This document shows, piece by piece, positions 7,396 to 13,817 of a DNA stretch of 13,817 bases. The stretch covers positions 1-13,817 of the forward strand of contig CAYSLA010000085.1 of the NCBI GenBank assembly GCA_964431685.1, written 5' to 3'. Under the pieces are notes generated by a model, which was given only the letters and a program-made list of their open reading frames with translations, searched no databases and was not told the DNA's origin. The position numbers and the translations under genes are program-made. Position 1 is the stretch's first letter; the number at the start of each line of letters is the position of its first letter. This stretch comes from CAYSLA01 sp964431685. Its GTDB lineage: Bacteria; Armatimonadota; UBA5829.

Positions 7396-7893
7396 GTGGC
7401 GATAGCGTATCTCGGTCTGGGTGGCAATCTCGGAGACGCGGCAAACAGCATCCGGACGGCCGCGGGGCTGCTCGCTTCGGATGGGCGCGTGCGGGTGTCC
7501 AGCAGGTCTTCATTCTACCGAACGGATCCCGTCGGCTACGAGGATCAGCCTGAGTTTACTAACGCGGTCATCGAGATTGAGACAACACTTACTGCCGAGG
7601 AGTTGCTGGGTCTATGCCTGCGGATCGAGCAGAATCTGGGGCGCCAGCGAACAATCAGGTGGGGTCCCAGAGTCATAGATATTGATATACTGATCTACGA
7701 TAACCTGGAGATGAATACGCCGGGGCTCACAATTCCGCACCCACGGATGATGGAGCGCGGCTTCGTCATGGCGCCTCTGGCCGAGATTGCGCCGGATTTG
7801 ACTATGCCGGATGGCAGAACCGCAGATGAAGTCTACGTTGGGCTTGGTCCATCCGGCGTGCGGGTGGCCGACGATATGAGTTGGGAAGACTGA
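7396..7893 (+). CDS. folK: 2-amino-4-hydroxy-6-hydroxymethyldihydropteridine pyrophosphokinase
   Basis: This cytoplasmic enzyme moves pyrophosphate from ATP to 6-hydroxymethyl-7,8-dihydropterin, the step before dihydropteroate synthesis in the folate pathway. I chose the GTG at 7396, giving 165 residues, which is normal for the family. It follows GGAGGA (7387-7392) and places AYLGLGGNLGD at residues 4-14, where FolK proteins begin; longer readings add sequence without family similarity. Family residues are present: FYRTDPVGY, then RWGPRVIDIDIL (88-99) with R92 and the magnesium-binding D95 and D97, and the PHPRM segment with H115. It heads a six-gene cluster, and its TGA shares one base with the ATG of the next gene (TGATG). 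The usual partners folP and folB are not in the window. Confidence 0.95.
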   Translation: MAIAYLGLGGNLGDAANSIRTAAGLLASDGRVRVSSRSSFYRTDPVGYEDQPEFTNAVIEIETTLTAEELLGLCLRIEQNLGRQRTIRWGPRVIDIDILIYDNLEMNTPGLTIPHPRMMERGFVMAPLAEIAPDLTMPDGRTADEVYVGLGPSGVRVADDMSWED

Positions 7894-9248
7894 TGGGTCT
7901 CTATAGATACGAGGCGACGGACAAGACCGGGAACCTGCTGCGCGGGGTGCTGCAGGCCCGTGACGAGCAGCAGTTGGCGGTTATGCTCAACAACCGCGGC
8001 CTCACTCTGCGCACGGCATACCCCCCGAACTCAGGGTCGCGCCAGAGCGCCAGTAGGCCCGGCACTCTTGCCGGGCACCAGCCTTCGGGGGGACGTCCAG
8101 TCGCGGCTTCTGCTGCCGCTTCCGGGTCCGCACCCGGCATAGCGTCAGTCACCGTGGATGGACTTCCGGTCTCCGTCAAGTCCTGTGTCAGTCCCAGACA
8201 GCTCGCGGCGTTCTTTCGTCAGTTCGCAACTCTGATGCGGGCGGGTATTCCGGCATTTCAGGCGATGCGTGATATGGTATTGACAACCCAGAACGGCAAC
8301 CTGAAACACGCAGCCGAGCAGATGTCCGGCGTGCTGCAGCAGGGCGGTAAGCTCTCTTCGGCGATGGCGCAGTTCCCGGCGGTGTTCCCTGTCCACACGA
8401 TCGCGTCTATCTGGTGTGGAGAGATGGTTGGGCGGATAGACATCGCTTTGGATGAAGTCGCCGTCGAATATGAGCAGGAGATAAAGGAGTTCTTCTTGGG
8501 CAAGCTGGGCTGGTTTTTGGCGAAATCGCAGCTCTTGACTCTCGTTTCTGCCATACCACTGCTGGATACGAAACGTCTGTTGCAGCCGGTTCTGCAGGAG
8601 GCATGGGCAGCCCAGCGAATGACGCCTGATATCGGCGCCGTACTCAAGTCGCTGGCTATAGCCTACATAAAGAACGTTCTTCCGATTACCCTGCTGCTGG
8701 TCGGAGGGTTCCTGGTGTTCTGGCTGGTTCTGGGACTTATCAAGCGAGTGCCAGCCGTAAAGAGAACGACTGACAGGATAGTAGCCGGCGTTGCCGTCTG
8801 GGGACCCCTGCACAGGTACAGAGGACTGGCACGGTTTCTTGCTATAATGGAACGACTAACCGCTGCAGGCATCCCAGCAAAGCAAGCCTGGGAAGCCGCT
8901 TCTTTGACCCCGCGCAACTCGGAGGTCGCCCAGCGGCTTCGCGACGCGGCGACGGTCTCGGCGGGAGAATCGACCGTTGAGATGATGAAGGAGTCACTGG
9001 TATTTGAGCTAGAGGATGTTGGCACGGTGGACGCTGGTGTCAGATCCGGAAGTCTCCCAGAAATGCTCGGTAACCTCGCGCAGATGTATCAGAGTCGCTC
9101 GGATGCACAGACAGGGAAGGGGCGCTTCACCTCGATAGTAGTGCTCGTCAACTGGATAATCATTTCTTCGGGTCTTCTCGCGATATTCACTGCGAAGCTA
9201 GTCCCGCTGTTCTATGAGAAGTTTGAGAGCTGGCTAAGCACCTGGTAG
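7893..9248 (+). CDS. GspF/PilC-like inner-membrane platform protein 1
   Basis: This is a predicted inner-membrane protein of 451 residues, of the family forming the platform of type II secretion and type IV pilus machines. It starts at the ATG overlapping the folK stop. Residues 1-40 (YRYEATDKTGNLLRG) are the usual PilC/GspF beginning. A proline/serine-rich linker (about 43-85) contains a palindromic DNA element. A first T2SSF domain spans about 103-190 (FFRQFATLMRAGIPAFQAM), then a hydrophobic helix (about 262-284), a second T2SSF domain (about 310-400) and a final helix (about 414-440). The helix expected after domain 1, with its usual A-L-x-Y-P motif, is poor here (LGWFLAKSQLLTLVSAIPLL), unlike the next gene. 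No GspE ATPase, pilin or secretin gene is in view, so the specific machine is unknown. PilC and GspF are both possible names. Confidence 0.85.
   Translation: MGLYRYEATDKTGNLLRGVLQARDEQQLAVMLNNRGLTLRTAYPPNSGSRQSASRPGTLAGHQPSGGRPVAASAAASGSAPGIASVTVDGLPVSVKSCVSPRQLAAFFRQFATLMRAGIPAFQAMRDMVLTTQNGNLKHAAEQMSGVLQQGGKLSSAMAQFPAVFPVHTIASIWCGEMVGRIDIALDEVAVEYEQEIKEFFLGKLGWFLAKSQLLTLVSAIPLLDTKRLLQPVLQEAWAAQRMTPDIGAVLKSLAIAYIKNVLPITLLLVGGFLVFWLVLGLIKRVPAVKRTTDRIVAGVAVWGPLHRYRGLARFLAIMERLTAAGIPAKQAWEAASLTPRNSEVAQRLRDAATVSAGESTVEMMKESLVFELEDVGTVDAGVRSGSLPEMLGNLAQMYQSRSDAQTGKGRFTSIVVLVNWIIISSGLLAIFTAKLVPLFYEKFESWLSTW
8021..8092. repeat. In-frame palindromic element in the linker of GspF-like protein 1
   Basis: The outer arms ccccccgaa (8021-8029) and ttcgggggg (8084-8092) are perfect complements. 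Nested inside are gcccggca (8057-8064) and tgccgggc (8069-8076), a perfect 8-bp stem with a 4-nt loop. The whole is 72 bp, or 24 codons, and encodes a low-complexity Pro/Ser/Gly-rich stretch (residues about 44-67). It looks like a repeat domesticated as a protein linker. I see no clear flanking target duplication. Confidence 0.55.
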
Positions 9249-9266
9249 GGTGACCCAACAAAGCCT

Positions 9267-10514
9267 ATGACAACATACGACTACCGCGCAAAAGACAGAG
9301 CCGGAAATACAGTGACAGGGAGCGTGGAGGCGGACTCTGAGCGAGACGCCGCAGCACGCATACGTGAGATGGGCCAGTATCCACTCCAGATAAAGGCATC
9401 ACGCGGCGCCTCCACACCTCCCCCTTCCCCCTCCGCTTCGGAGGGGGTTAGGGGGAGGTCTTCCACCATGGAGCGCCGTACTCACGACGAAGCAGGCTCA
9501 GCTCTCGCCCGATACATCATCTTTCCGCTGTGGACCGGCGTCAACATCGGCGCTCTGGCCCTGTTCTTCAGGCAACTGGGGACGATGCTTGAGGCCGGGA
9601 TGTCGATTGCCGAGGCGCTGGGGTCGCAGGGTACGCGGATGACCGGCAGACTGGGCAGGCTGGTAAGGGAGATGGCCGGGGCGGTTCGAGACGGCAGGCG
9701 GTTCTCGGACGAATTGGCCAGGCATCCGCGAGTGTTCAGCCCGTTGGTCATCTCGCTGGTGCGCGCGGGTGAGGCAGGTGGGCTTCTTGAATCAATGGTC
9801 AAGAGGATAGCGTCCTATCTGGAATATGAGATAAGAGTGAGGCGTAAGATCTCTCTGGCGTTGCTCTACCCGTGCGTCATATTCGTCTTCATCGTTGTAA
9901 CCCCACACATTCCGGCACTGTTTCTTGAGGGATCCAGAGCGTTCTTCTCATATCTCTGGGGGTCGCTCAGAATATGGCTGCCGTGGTTAGTTCTCGGCAT
10001 AGTCGCAGCGAAGCTGCTGGGACAATTCGAGATACCGAGGATAGTCTGGGACTCTGTGAAGATCGTACCTCCCGTGATAGGTACCTGCGCGCGCAAGGTG
10101 GCGATGTGTCGCTTCAGCCGTGCGCTGGCGCTGCTGTACTCCGCCGGAATGCCGCTGGCTGAGGCAGTTCACGCTTCTGCCGACGCGTGCGCAAACGCGG
10201 CGATAGGGCGCAAGGTGAAGTTCGCGATTCCCGGACTTCGGGCTGGCAAGAGCCTTTCAGAGTCCCTCGGCCGTACGGGGGCGCTGATGCCTGTGGTGAT
10301 GGACATGGTTGTCGTAGGAGAGCGCACCGGCAACATAAGCGACGTGCTGGAAAAGGCTGCGGAATACATGGAAGACGAAGTCGACGCCAGTATCACCAAA
10401 ATCGGTATCGCGCTGTTCGTGCTCACACTCCTGGCAGCCGGAGCCGTCGTGCTGGTGATGGTGGTTCGTTTCTATTCCGGCTACTTCACCGGGATAATGA
10501 ACGCGGGGGAATGA
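9267..10514 (+). CDS. GspF/PilC-like inner-membrane platform protein 2
   Basis: This second platform-type protein has 415 residues and begins 18 nt after the previous stop, with no strong ribosome site, so it is probably translated by coupling. Residues 1-46 (YDYRAKDRAGNTVTGSVEA) are the family's N-terminal domain. Residues 49-65 derive from a repeat insertion. The first T2SSF domain begins near 98 (ALFFRQLGTMLEAGMSIAEAL) and ends in RRKISLALLYP (about 192-202), the canonical helix start. A second membrane segment follows, then a second T2SSF domain from about 281 (CRFSRALALLYSAGMPLAEAV, with GERTGN later) and a last helix at about 379-403. This copy is more canonical than its neighbour. Tandem GspF-like genes suggest a heteromeric platform or a specialised pair. 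Its end overlaps the dnaJ-like gene. Confidence 0.88.
   Translation: MTTYDYRAKDRAGNTVTGSVEADSERDAAARIREMGQYPLQIKASRGASTPPPSPSASEGVRGRSSTMERRTHDEAGSALARYIIFPLWTGVNIGALALFFRQLGTMLEAGMSIAEALGSQGTRMTGRLGRLVREMAGAVRDGRRFSDELARHPRVFSPLVISLVRAGEAGGLLESMVKRIASYLEYEIRVRRKISLALLYPCVIFVFIVVTPHIPALFLEGSRAFFSYLWGSLRIWLPWLVLGIVAAKLLGQFEIPRIVWDSVKIVPPVIGTCARKVAMCRFSRALALLYSAGMPLAEAVHASADACANAAIGRKVKFAIPGLRAGKSLSESLGRTGALMPVVMDMVVVGERTGNISDVLEKAAEYMEDEVDASITKIGIALFVLTLLAAGAVVLVMVVRFYSGYFTGIMNAGE
9411..9466. repeat. Palindromic repeat inserted in-frame in GspF-like gene 2, with 5-bp direct repeats
   Basis: The 44-bp palindrome at 9416-9459 is nearly identical to those in the intergenic array (7095-7138, 7240-7283), with the same ccccctccg/cggaggggg core. 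The 5-mer tccac occurs on both sides (9411-9415 and 9462-9466). Removing the 46 bp between them plus one tccac takes out 51 bp, exactly 17 codons, and restores a simple A-S-T-M-E reading. The insert encodes a Pro/Ser/Arg/Gly-rich linker. Insertion with target duplication is inference; the repeat match and frame arithmetic are visible. Confidence 0.8.
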
Positions 10515-11641
10515 TGCGAACCAAGCGGAGCTACTACGAGATACTCGGGTTGCCCGAGACTGCGTCCGCCGAGCAGATCAAGCGGAAATACCGTCAGCTT
10601 GTTCGCAAGTTCCATCCGGACGTAGCTCCGAACAAAGAGACCGCCCACCAGTTCTTCATACTGATCAATGAAGCATACGATACGCTGACCGACCCGGCCG
10701 GGCGGCGCGAGTATGACGCCAGACTAGTTGAGGGTCGGCGCTATAAGGCACCTGCAGGGCAGACCACGTCCCATACCCAGACGCGTCAGGAGGCCAGGGG
10801 GAAGCGCAAAGAGCAGTCGGCGAAATACCTGCGGGAGGCGCAGTGGTCGTTCATCCAGAGGCGCTTCAAGGAAGCGGCGTCTCATTGCAGAGCAGCCCTG
10901 CGCGTGAACCCCGGAAGCGCTCAGGCCCACGCGATTCTGGGTGACATATTCAGAGCTCAGGGAAAGGTGGACCAGGCCATCAGCGAGTATACCTATGCTC
11001 TCCAGTGCGACCCTGCGGACCTTGAAACCGAGCGCAAACTGGCGCGACTTCTCAGCGACCAGATAGCGCCGGGAGCAGCCAGGCCCGAACGCGTATCCGA
11101 GACAATGAGCAGGGCGAGGTGGAGGCTGGCGGGATGGTCCTTTGCCGTTCTGATCATCCTGCTGATCCCGGCGCACCCAGTTGTGCCCGCCCCGTGGCTC
11201 GAAGGGACGCCATTTGCCGGTCTGAGTGCGAATCTGATTGGCCTCGCTGTTTTGGCTTCGTTCATAGTTGGTATAATGCTTGCAGTTGATGGACTTGTGG
11301 CTCACCCGGAGCGCGAGCTATACACCCAGACGCTGCGTGGGCAAAGAGACCGCAACTGGCTGAACACCGCGCTGTTGCTGATGAGTCCCGCGGGGTTTGT
11401 GGTGTGTGGGGCAGCATACCTGATAGTCGGCTACCTTACAAACAGTCTGGCTCGCAGTGTGACCACCACGATTGCCGCAACACTCGGGGTCACCGCTATG
11501 GCCGCACTCCTGAACGGCATCCCGGGGGCCGGTGTCAAGATGGTGTTGTTTGGAGGGAACGTGTGCTTTTGGGCTATACTGGCCGGAGCACAGGTAGCTC
11601 CGAGGTTCATTCACGGTCAAGAGAGGAAACCGAAACGATGA
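10514..11641 (+). CDS. J-domain, TPR and multi-helix membrane protein
   Basis: This is a predicted membrane-bound J-domain protein of 375 residues. Residues about 6-68 form a J domain (YYEILGLPETASAEQIKRKY) with HPD at 34-36, the motif that stimulates DnaK ATPase. After a charged linker, about 105-180 contain two TPR-like repeats (RRFKEAASHCRAALRVNP; GKVDQAISEYTYALQCDP). From about 203 onward there are four or five hydrophobic segments and a short basic tail. The usual DnaJ Gly/Phe region, zinc fingers and substrate domains are absent, so this is not the housekeeping DnaJ. I chose ATG 10514, overlapping the previous TGA and after GGGGGA (10505-10510); ATG 10511 is the alternative. Its place after two platform proteins suggests help in membrane assembly, but that is inference. 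Confidence 0.85.
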   Translation: MRTKRSYYEILGLPETASAEQIKRKYRQLVRKFHPDVAPNKETAHQFFILINEAYDTLTDPAGRREYDARLVEGRRYKAPAGQTTSHTQTRQEARGKRKEQSAKYLREAQWSFIQRRFKEAASHCRAALRVNPGSAQAHAILGDIFRAQGKVDQAISEYTYALQCDPADLETERKLARLLSDQIAPGAARPERVSETMSRARWRLAGWSFAVLIILLIPAHPVVPAPWLEGTPFAGLSANLIGLAVLASFIVGIMLAVDGLVAHPERELYTQTLRGQRDRNWLNTALLLMSPAGFVVCGAAYLIVGYLTNSLARSVTTTIAATLGVTAMAALLNGIPGAGVKMVLFGGNVCFWAILAGAQVAPRFIHGQERKPKR

Positions 11642-12450
11642 AGCGCGATAAGATAACCGCTCCGCGTCTGGCAAAGATGAAACAGCGCGGCGAGAAGATA
11701 TCCGTTCTGACGGCTTATGATTACCCCTGGGGGAGAATGATCGACGAAGCCGGCATAGATGTCGCTTTGGTGGGGGACAGTCTCGGAATGGTGGTGCTCG
11801 GATACGATACCACGCTTCAGGTGACTATGGAAGACATGGTGCGGCATTCGGCGGCGGTGGCTCGGGGAGCAGACCGGGCTCTGGTGGTCACTGACATGCC
11901 GTATCTCTCATACCAGATCACCGCAGAAGATGCGGTGCGCAACGCTGGGAGGCTCGTGCGAGACGGCGGCGCACAGGCTGTGAAGCTCGAGGGCGGGGCC
12001 GAGTTTGCGCAGACGGTAGCGAGGATAGTGAGCACTGGTATTCCTGTGGTCGGGCACTTGGGAATGACGCCGCAGTCGGTGAATCGGTTTGGCGGTTATG
12101 CAACACAGGGAACGGACCCGGCGTCGGCGGAACACATGGCGGCGGATGCCCTTGCACTGCAGGAAGCCGGAGTCTGTGCGATTGTGTTGGAAAAGGTGCC
12201 TGCCGATCTTGCTGCGAGACTCACAAAGACTCTTGAGATTCCCACAATCGGAATCGGAGCAGGGCCGGACTGCGATGGACAGGTGCTGGTGACTCACGAC
12301 ATTCTGGGGCTATACGACAGGTTCACCCCTCCGTTTGCCAAGCAGTATGCCAATTTGTGGCGGGCTACGGTGCGGGCGTTCAAGACATACGACAAGGAAG
12401 TGAAGAACGGCGAGTTTCCACGCCGGGCGCAGGAGGATTCGTGCAAGTAG
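11638..12450 (+). CDS. panB: 3-methyl-2-oxobutanoate hydroxymethyltransferase
   Basis: This cytoplasmic enzyme transfers a hydroxymethyl group from 5,10-methylenetetrahydrofolate to 2-oxoisovalerate, giving ketopantoate, the first committed step to pantothenate and CoA. It is 270 residues long, normal for PanB. The ATG overlaps the dnaJ-like stop (ATGA), with GAGAGGA (11621-11627) 10 nt upstream. Family residues are in place: VGDSLGM with D47 and DMPY with D86 (metal and substrate), KLEGG with K116 and E118, GHLGMTPQSV (139-148), the catalytic-type glutamate E185 in VLEKVP, and a GIGAGPDCDGQ segment. It overlaps panC by 10 bp. panE and panD are not in the window. Confidence 0.97.
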   Translation: MKRDKITAPRLAKMKQRGEKISVLTAYDYPWGRMIDEAGIDVALVGDSLGMVVLGYDTTLQVTMEDMVRHSAAVARGADRALVVTDMPYLSYQITAEDAVRNAGRLVRDGGAQAVKLEGGAEFAQTVARIVSTGIPVVGHLGMTPQSVNRFGGYATQGTDPASAEHMAADALALQEAGVCAIVLEKVPADLAARLTKTLEIPTIGIGAGPDCDGQVLVTHDILGLYDRFTPPFAKQYANLWRATVRAFKTYDKEVKNGEFPRRAQEDSCK

Positions 12451-13283
12451 TTCACAGAGTATCGGAACTCAATGAGGCGATGCAGCAGGCCCGCAACAGG
12501 GGACTGGTTATCGGACTGGTCCCGACAATGGGGGCTCTGCACGAGGGACACACGGCCCTTGTGAGACGCTTAAGACAGGACTGCGGCTTCCTTGTCGTCA
12601 GCATATTTGTGAATCCGACTCAGTTCGGCCCGAGCGAAGACTACGACCAGTATCCGCGCACGCTGGAGGCTGACGCGGCCAAATGCGAGGCTGCCGGCGC
12701 GGATATGGTGTTTGCGCCCGTCGCCTCGGAGATATACCCGGACGGGTTTGAGACGTGGGTGGATGTCGGCGGGTTGACCGACATCCTGGAAGGGCAGCGC
12801 AGGCCGGGGCACTTTCGGGGCGTGACTACCGTGTGTGCCAAGCTGTTCAACCTCACCGGAGCTGACCTCGCGGCGTTTGGGGCGAAGGACTATCAGCAGT
12901 TGATGGTCATTCAGAAAATGGTGCGCGACCTGAACATGAAGGTGCGAATCGTGCCGGTGCAGACTATTCGAGAGAACGATGGCCTGGCAATGTCGTCCCG
13001 CAACGCCTATCTGGCTCCGGACGAGCGAGTGGCTGCGGCGGTGCTCAACCGCGCGCTGAAGGAGGCTCGGGCCGTTTTTGAGAATGGCGAGAGAAACGCC
13101 CTGAAACTGAGGATGGTGGCCGAAAACTGCATCCGCAGAGAGCCTCTTGCTCATCTTGACTATGTTGAGGTAAGGGATGCAGAGACACTGGGCATAATCA
13201 GCGAGGCCGTAAAGCCTGTTGTGGTGCTGCTGGCTGTGAAGATCGGGACCACTAGACTCATAGACAACGCGGTGCTTTCTTGA
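12441..13283 (+). CDS. panC: Pantoate--beta-alanine ligase (pantothenate synthetase)
   Basis: This cytoplasmic enzyme joins pantoate and beta-alanine using ATP through a pantoyl-adenylate, the last step of pantothenate synthesis. I chose GTG 12441 because a strong AGGAGGA (12431-12437) precedes it and the resulting 280 residues fit the family; it overlaps the panB stop by 10 bp. Motifs in order: PTMGALHEGH (28-37) with H34 and H37, the HIGH-like nucleotide site; FVNPTQF; EDYDQYPR; GAKDYQQL (147-154) with K149; and MSSRN (184-188), the KMSKS-like loop. The C-terminal pantoate-side domain is complete. The cluster ends here: an independent promoter overlaps the stop codon. Confidence 0.97.
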   Translation: MQVVHRVSELNEAMQQARNRGLVIGLVPTMGALHEGHTALVRRLRQDCGFLVVSIFVNPTQFGPSEDYDQYPRTLEADAAKCEAAGADMVFAPVASEIYPDGFETWVDVGGLTDILEGQRRPGHFRGVTTVCAKLFNLTGADLAAFGAKDYQQLMVIQKMVRDLNMKVRIVPVQTIRENDGLAMSSRNAYLAPDERVAAAVLNRALKEARAVFENGERNALKLRMVAENCIRREPLAHLDYVEVRDAETLGIISEAVKPVVVLLAVKIGTTRLIDNAVLS

Positions 13284-13308
13284 CATTCGCCGCGTGCGGG
13301 GATAGAAT
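13280..13308 (+). promoter_or_regulatory. Near-consensus sigma70 promoter overlapping the panC stop
   Basis: A perfect TTGACA (13280-13285) and TAGAAT (13303-13308) are separated by the ideal 17 bp. Transcription would start near 13315, about 30 nt before the small basic ORF. The -35 shares bases with the panC TGA (13281-13283). It is the best promoter in the window. Confidence 0.75.
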
Positions 13309-13344
13309 ACAAGTGTAAGATGGCAACGAACGGAGGTGATTACC

Positions 13345-13452
13345 CTGAGGGTTCGAGCAAAAGAGCTTAGACGAACTCGGAAGCGAGCCGAGGAGAGATA
13401 CAAGGCGCGTCTGCACGCCGACACTGAGAATACGTCCAAGAAGAGACGCTAG
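13345..13452 (+). CDS. Small, very basic protein of unknown function (35 residues)
   Basis: I do not recognise the family. An almost perfect anti-16S complement, GGAGGTGAT (13332-13340), lies 8 nt before a CTG at 13345. CTG would be an unusual start; the in-frame GTG at 13336, inside the ribosome site, is the alternative and adds three residues. The product (RVRAKELRRTRKRAEERYKA, then a short tail ending KKRR) has 15 Lys/Arg in 35 residues and only 5 acidic ones, and probably forms one amphipathic helix over residues 3-25. It has no cysteine, signal peptide or hydrophobic core. It lies between its own strong promoter and a perfect hairpin, so it looks like a separate, highly expressed gene. 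A ribosome- or nucleic-acid-binding peptide is inference from charge alone. Confidence 0.6.
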   Translation: MRVRAKELRRTRKRAEERYKARLHADTENTSKKRR

Positions 13453-13472
13453 GTTTGTCTGAACAGTATTGA

Positions 13473-13508
13473 AACAAGGTCGTGGGCACGGATTCCCACG
13501 ACCTTGTT
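13473..13508 (+). terminator. Strong hairpin, probable terminator of the small basic gene
   Basis: Arms aacaaggtcgtggg (13473-13486) and cccacgaccttgtt (13495-13508) are a perfect 14-bp stem with an 8-nt loop. It begins 20 nt after the small ORF. The trailing ttgttgta is only moderately T-rich, so termination may be partial. Confidence 0.65.
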
Positions 13509-13617
13509 GTACGTGGCGGTTGGATGATGTCCTGCCCAAGGATAGAGCAACTGCCGAGTGTGTTGGGGTTGCATCGGTCAAGGCTGACGGTAGGAGCTGC
13601 CGTCTCGCTGAATGCTG

Positions 13618-13701
13618 CGTCATGCCGGTCCTGAATCAAGTTCAGGATATCCGGCACCCATCCGGAGAAGGGATGGGTCCTGAACCAAGTTCAGGATGAC
13701 G
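13618..13701. repeat. Composite REP-like palindrome cluster
   Basis: Two near-identical hairpins, tcctgaatcaagttcagga (13629-13647) and the same with tcaag changed to ccaag (13678-13696), flank a third (acccatcc 13656-13663 with ggatgggt 13671-13678). Around the first, tgccgg (13623-13628) pairs with ccggca (13651-13656). The whole is bracketed by cgtcat (13618-13623) and atgacg (13696-13701). Similar tcctgaa...ttcagga repeats are widespread intergenic elements in many bacteria. Confidence 0.75.
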
Positions 13702-13745
13702 TGGTTGCTCACATACTCTGAGCTCTTACGGCGGAGGGGCTATTC

Positions 13746-13761
13746 GTGTTTCGGGACTTGA
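13746..13761. repeat. 16-bp sequence repeated from the left end of the window
   Basis: The sequence gtgtttcgggacttga is identical to positions 3-18. Here it is not followed by its inverted partner, but a small hairpin gcgca/tgcgc follows near 13775-13789. The region 13702-13817 holds no gene I can support and is probably the upstream region of a gene beyond the window. Confidence 0.5.
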
Positions 13762-13817
13762 CGGTTGGATAACGGCGCACGGATTGCGCACAGAGTGTAG
13801 GGTCCAACTCGGAAATC

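Noticed and set aside
10187..10510. N-terminal extension of the J-domain protein
   Set aside because: These codons overlap the GspF-like gene in another frame and have no similarity; the J domain begins right after ATG 10511/10514.
7893..10514. A complete type II secretion or type IV pilus locus
   Set aside because: Only the platform-type proteins are present; no ATPase, pilin, secretin or prepilin peptidase gene is in the window.
8840..11580. Internal promoters at TGCTATAAT (8840-8848), TGGTATAAT (11269-11277) and TATACT (11575-11580)
   Set aside because: All lie inside coding sequence and none has a good -35 at proper spacing. The last could weakly serve panB, but evidence is thin.
13453..13817. 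Small open frames over the right-end repeats
   Set aside because: Their frames run through perfect hairpins and REP-like palindromes with no ribosome site or recognisable product.

Overview
The window is a moderately GC-rich bacterial scaffold with one run of unknown bases (6949-7048). No rRNA or tRNA gene is visible, so taxonomy rests on gene content. Secreted beta-helix proteins, a PF12831-type FAD oxidoreductase, tandem GspF/PilC-like proteins, a J-domain/TPR membrane protein and many palindromic repeats suggest a free-living environmental bacterium. Armatimonadota or a neighbouring phylum is my low-confidence guess. The N run looks like a scaffold join inside a repeat, as in a draft or metagenome assembly.

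Layout. Positions 82-4278 hold two tandem paralogous secreted proteins of the pectate-lyase/tailspike right-handed beta-helix type, separated by a long palindrome. Positions 4411-5796 encode a cytoplasmic FAD-dependent oxidoreductase. A rhomboid-family membrane protein that seems to lack the catalytic serine is encoded convergently at 5974-6744. The 177 bp between them contains a possible fragment of an rpmF (L32) start. Positions 6745-7395 have no gene: they carry a tandem array of a roughly 145-bp repeat broken by the assembly gap, lying between divergent promoters.

Positions 7396-13283 form one tight six-gene cluster: folK, gspF-like 1, gspF-like 2, dnaJ-TPR-membrane, panB, panC. Four junctions overlap and one has an 18-nt gap. 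FolK makes a folate precursor, PanB consumes the methylene-folate cofactor, and PanC completes pantothenate, so the vitamin genes connect biochemically. Why two pilus/secretion platform proteins and a J-domain membrane protein sit among them is unclear. A strong consensus promoter overlapping the panC stop codon then drives a 35-residue, very basic, unidentified protein, followed by a 14-bp perfect hairpin. The right end holds a composite REP-like palindrome cluster.

The most striking feature is repeat biology. A 44-bp palindrome found in the intergenic tandem array also lies inside the second gspF-like gene. There it sits between 5-bp direct repeats, so the net addition is 51 bp (17 codons) and the frame is kept. 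The first gspF-like gene carries a different palindromic element at the equivalent linker. These resemble in principle the protein-coding palindromic elements of Rickettsia, although the sequences are not claimed to be related.
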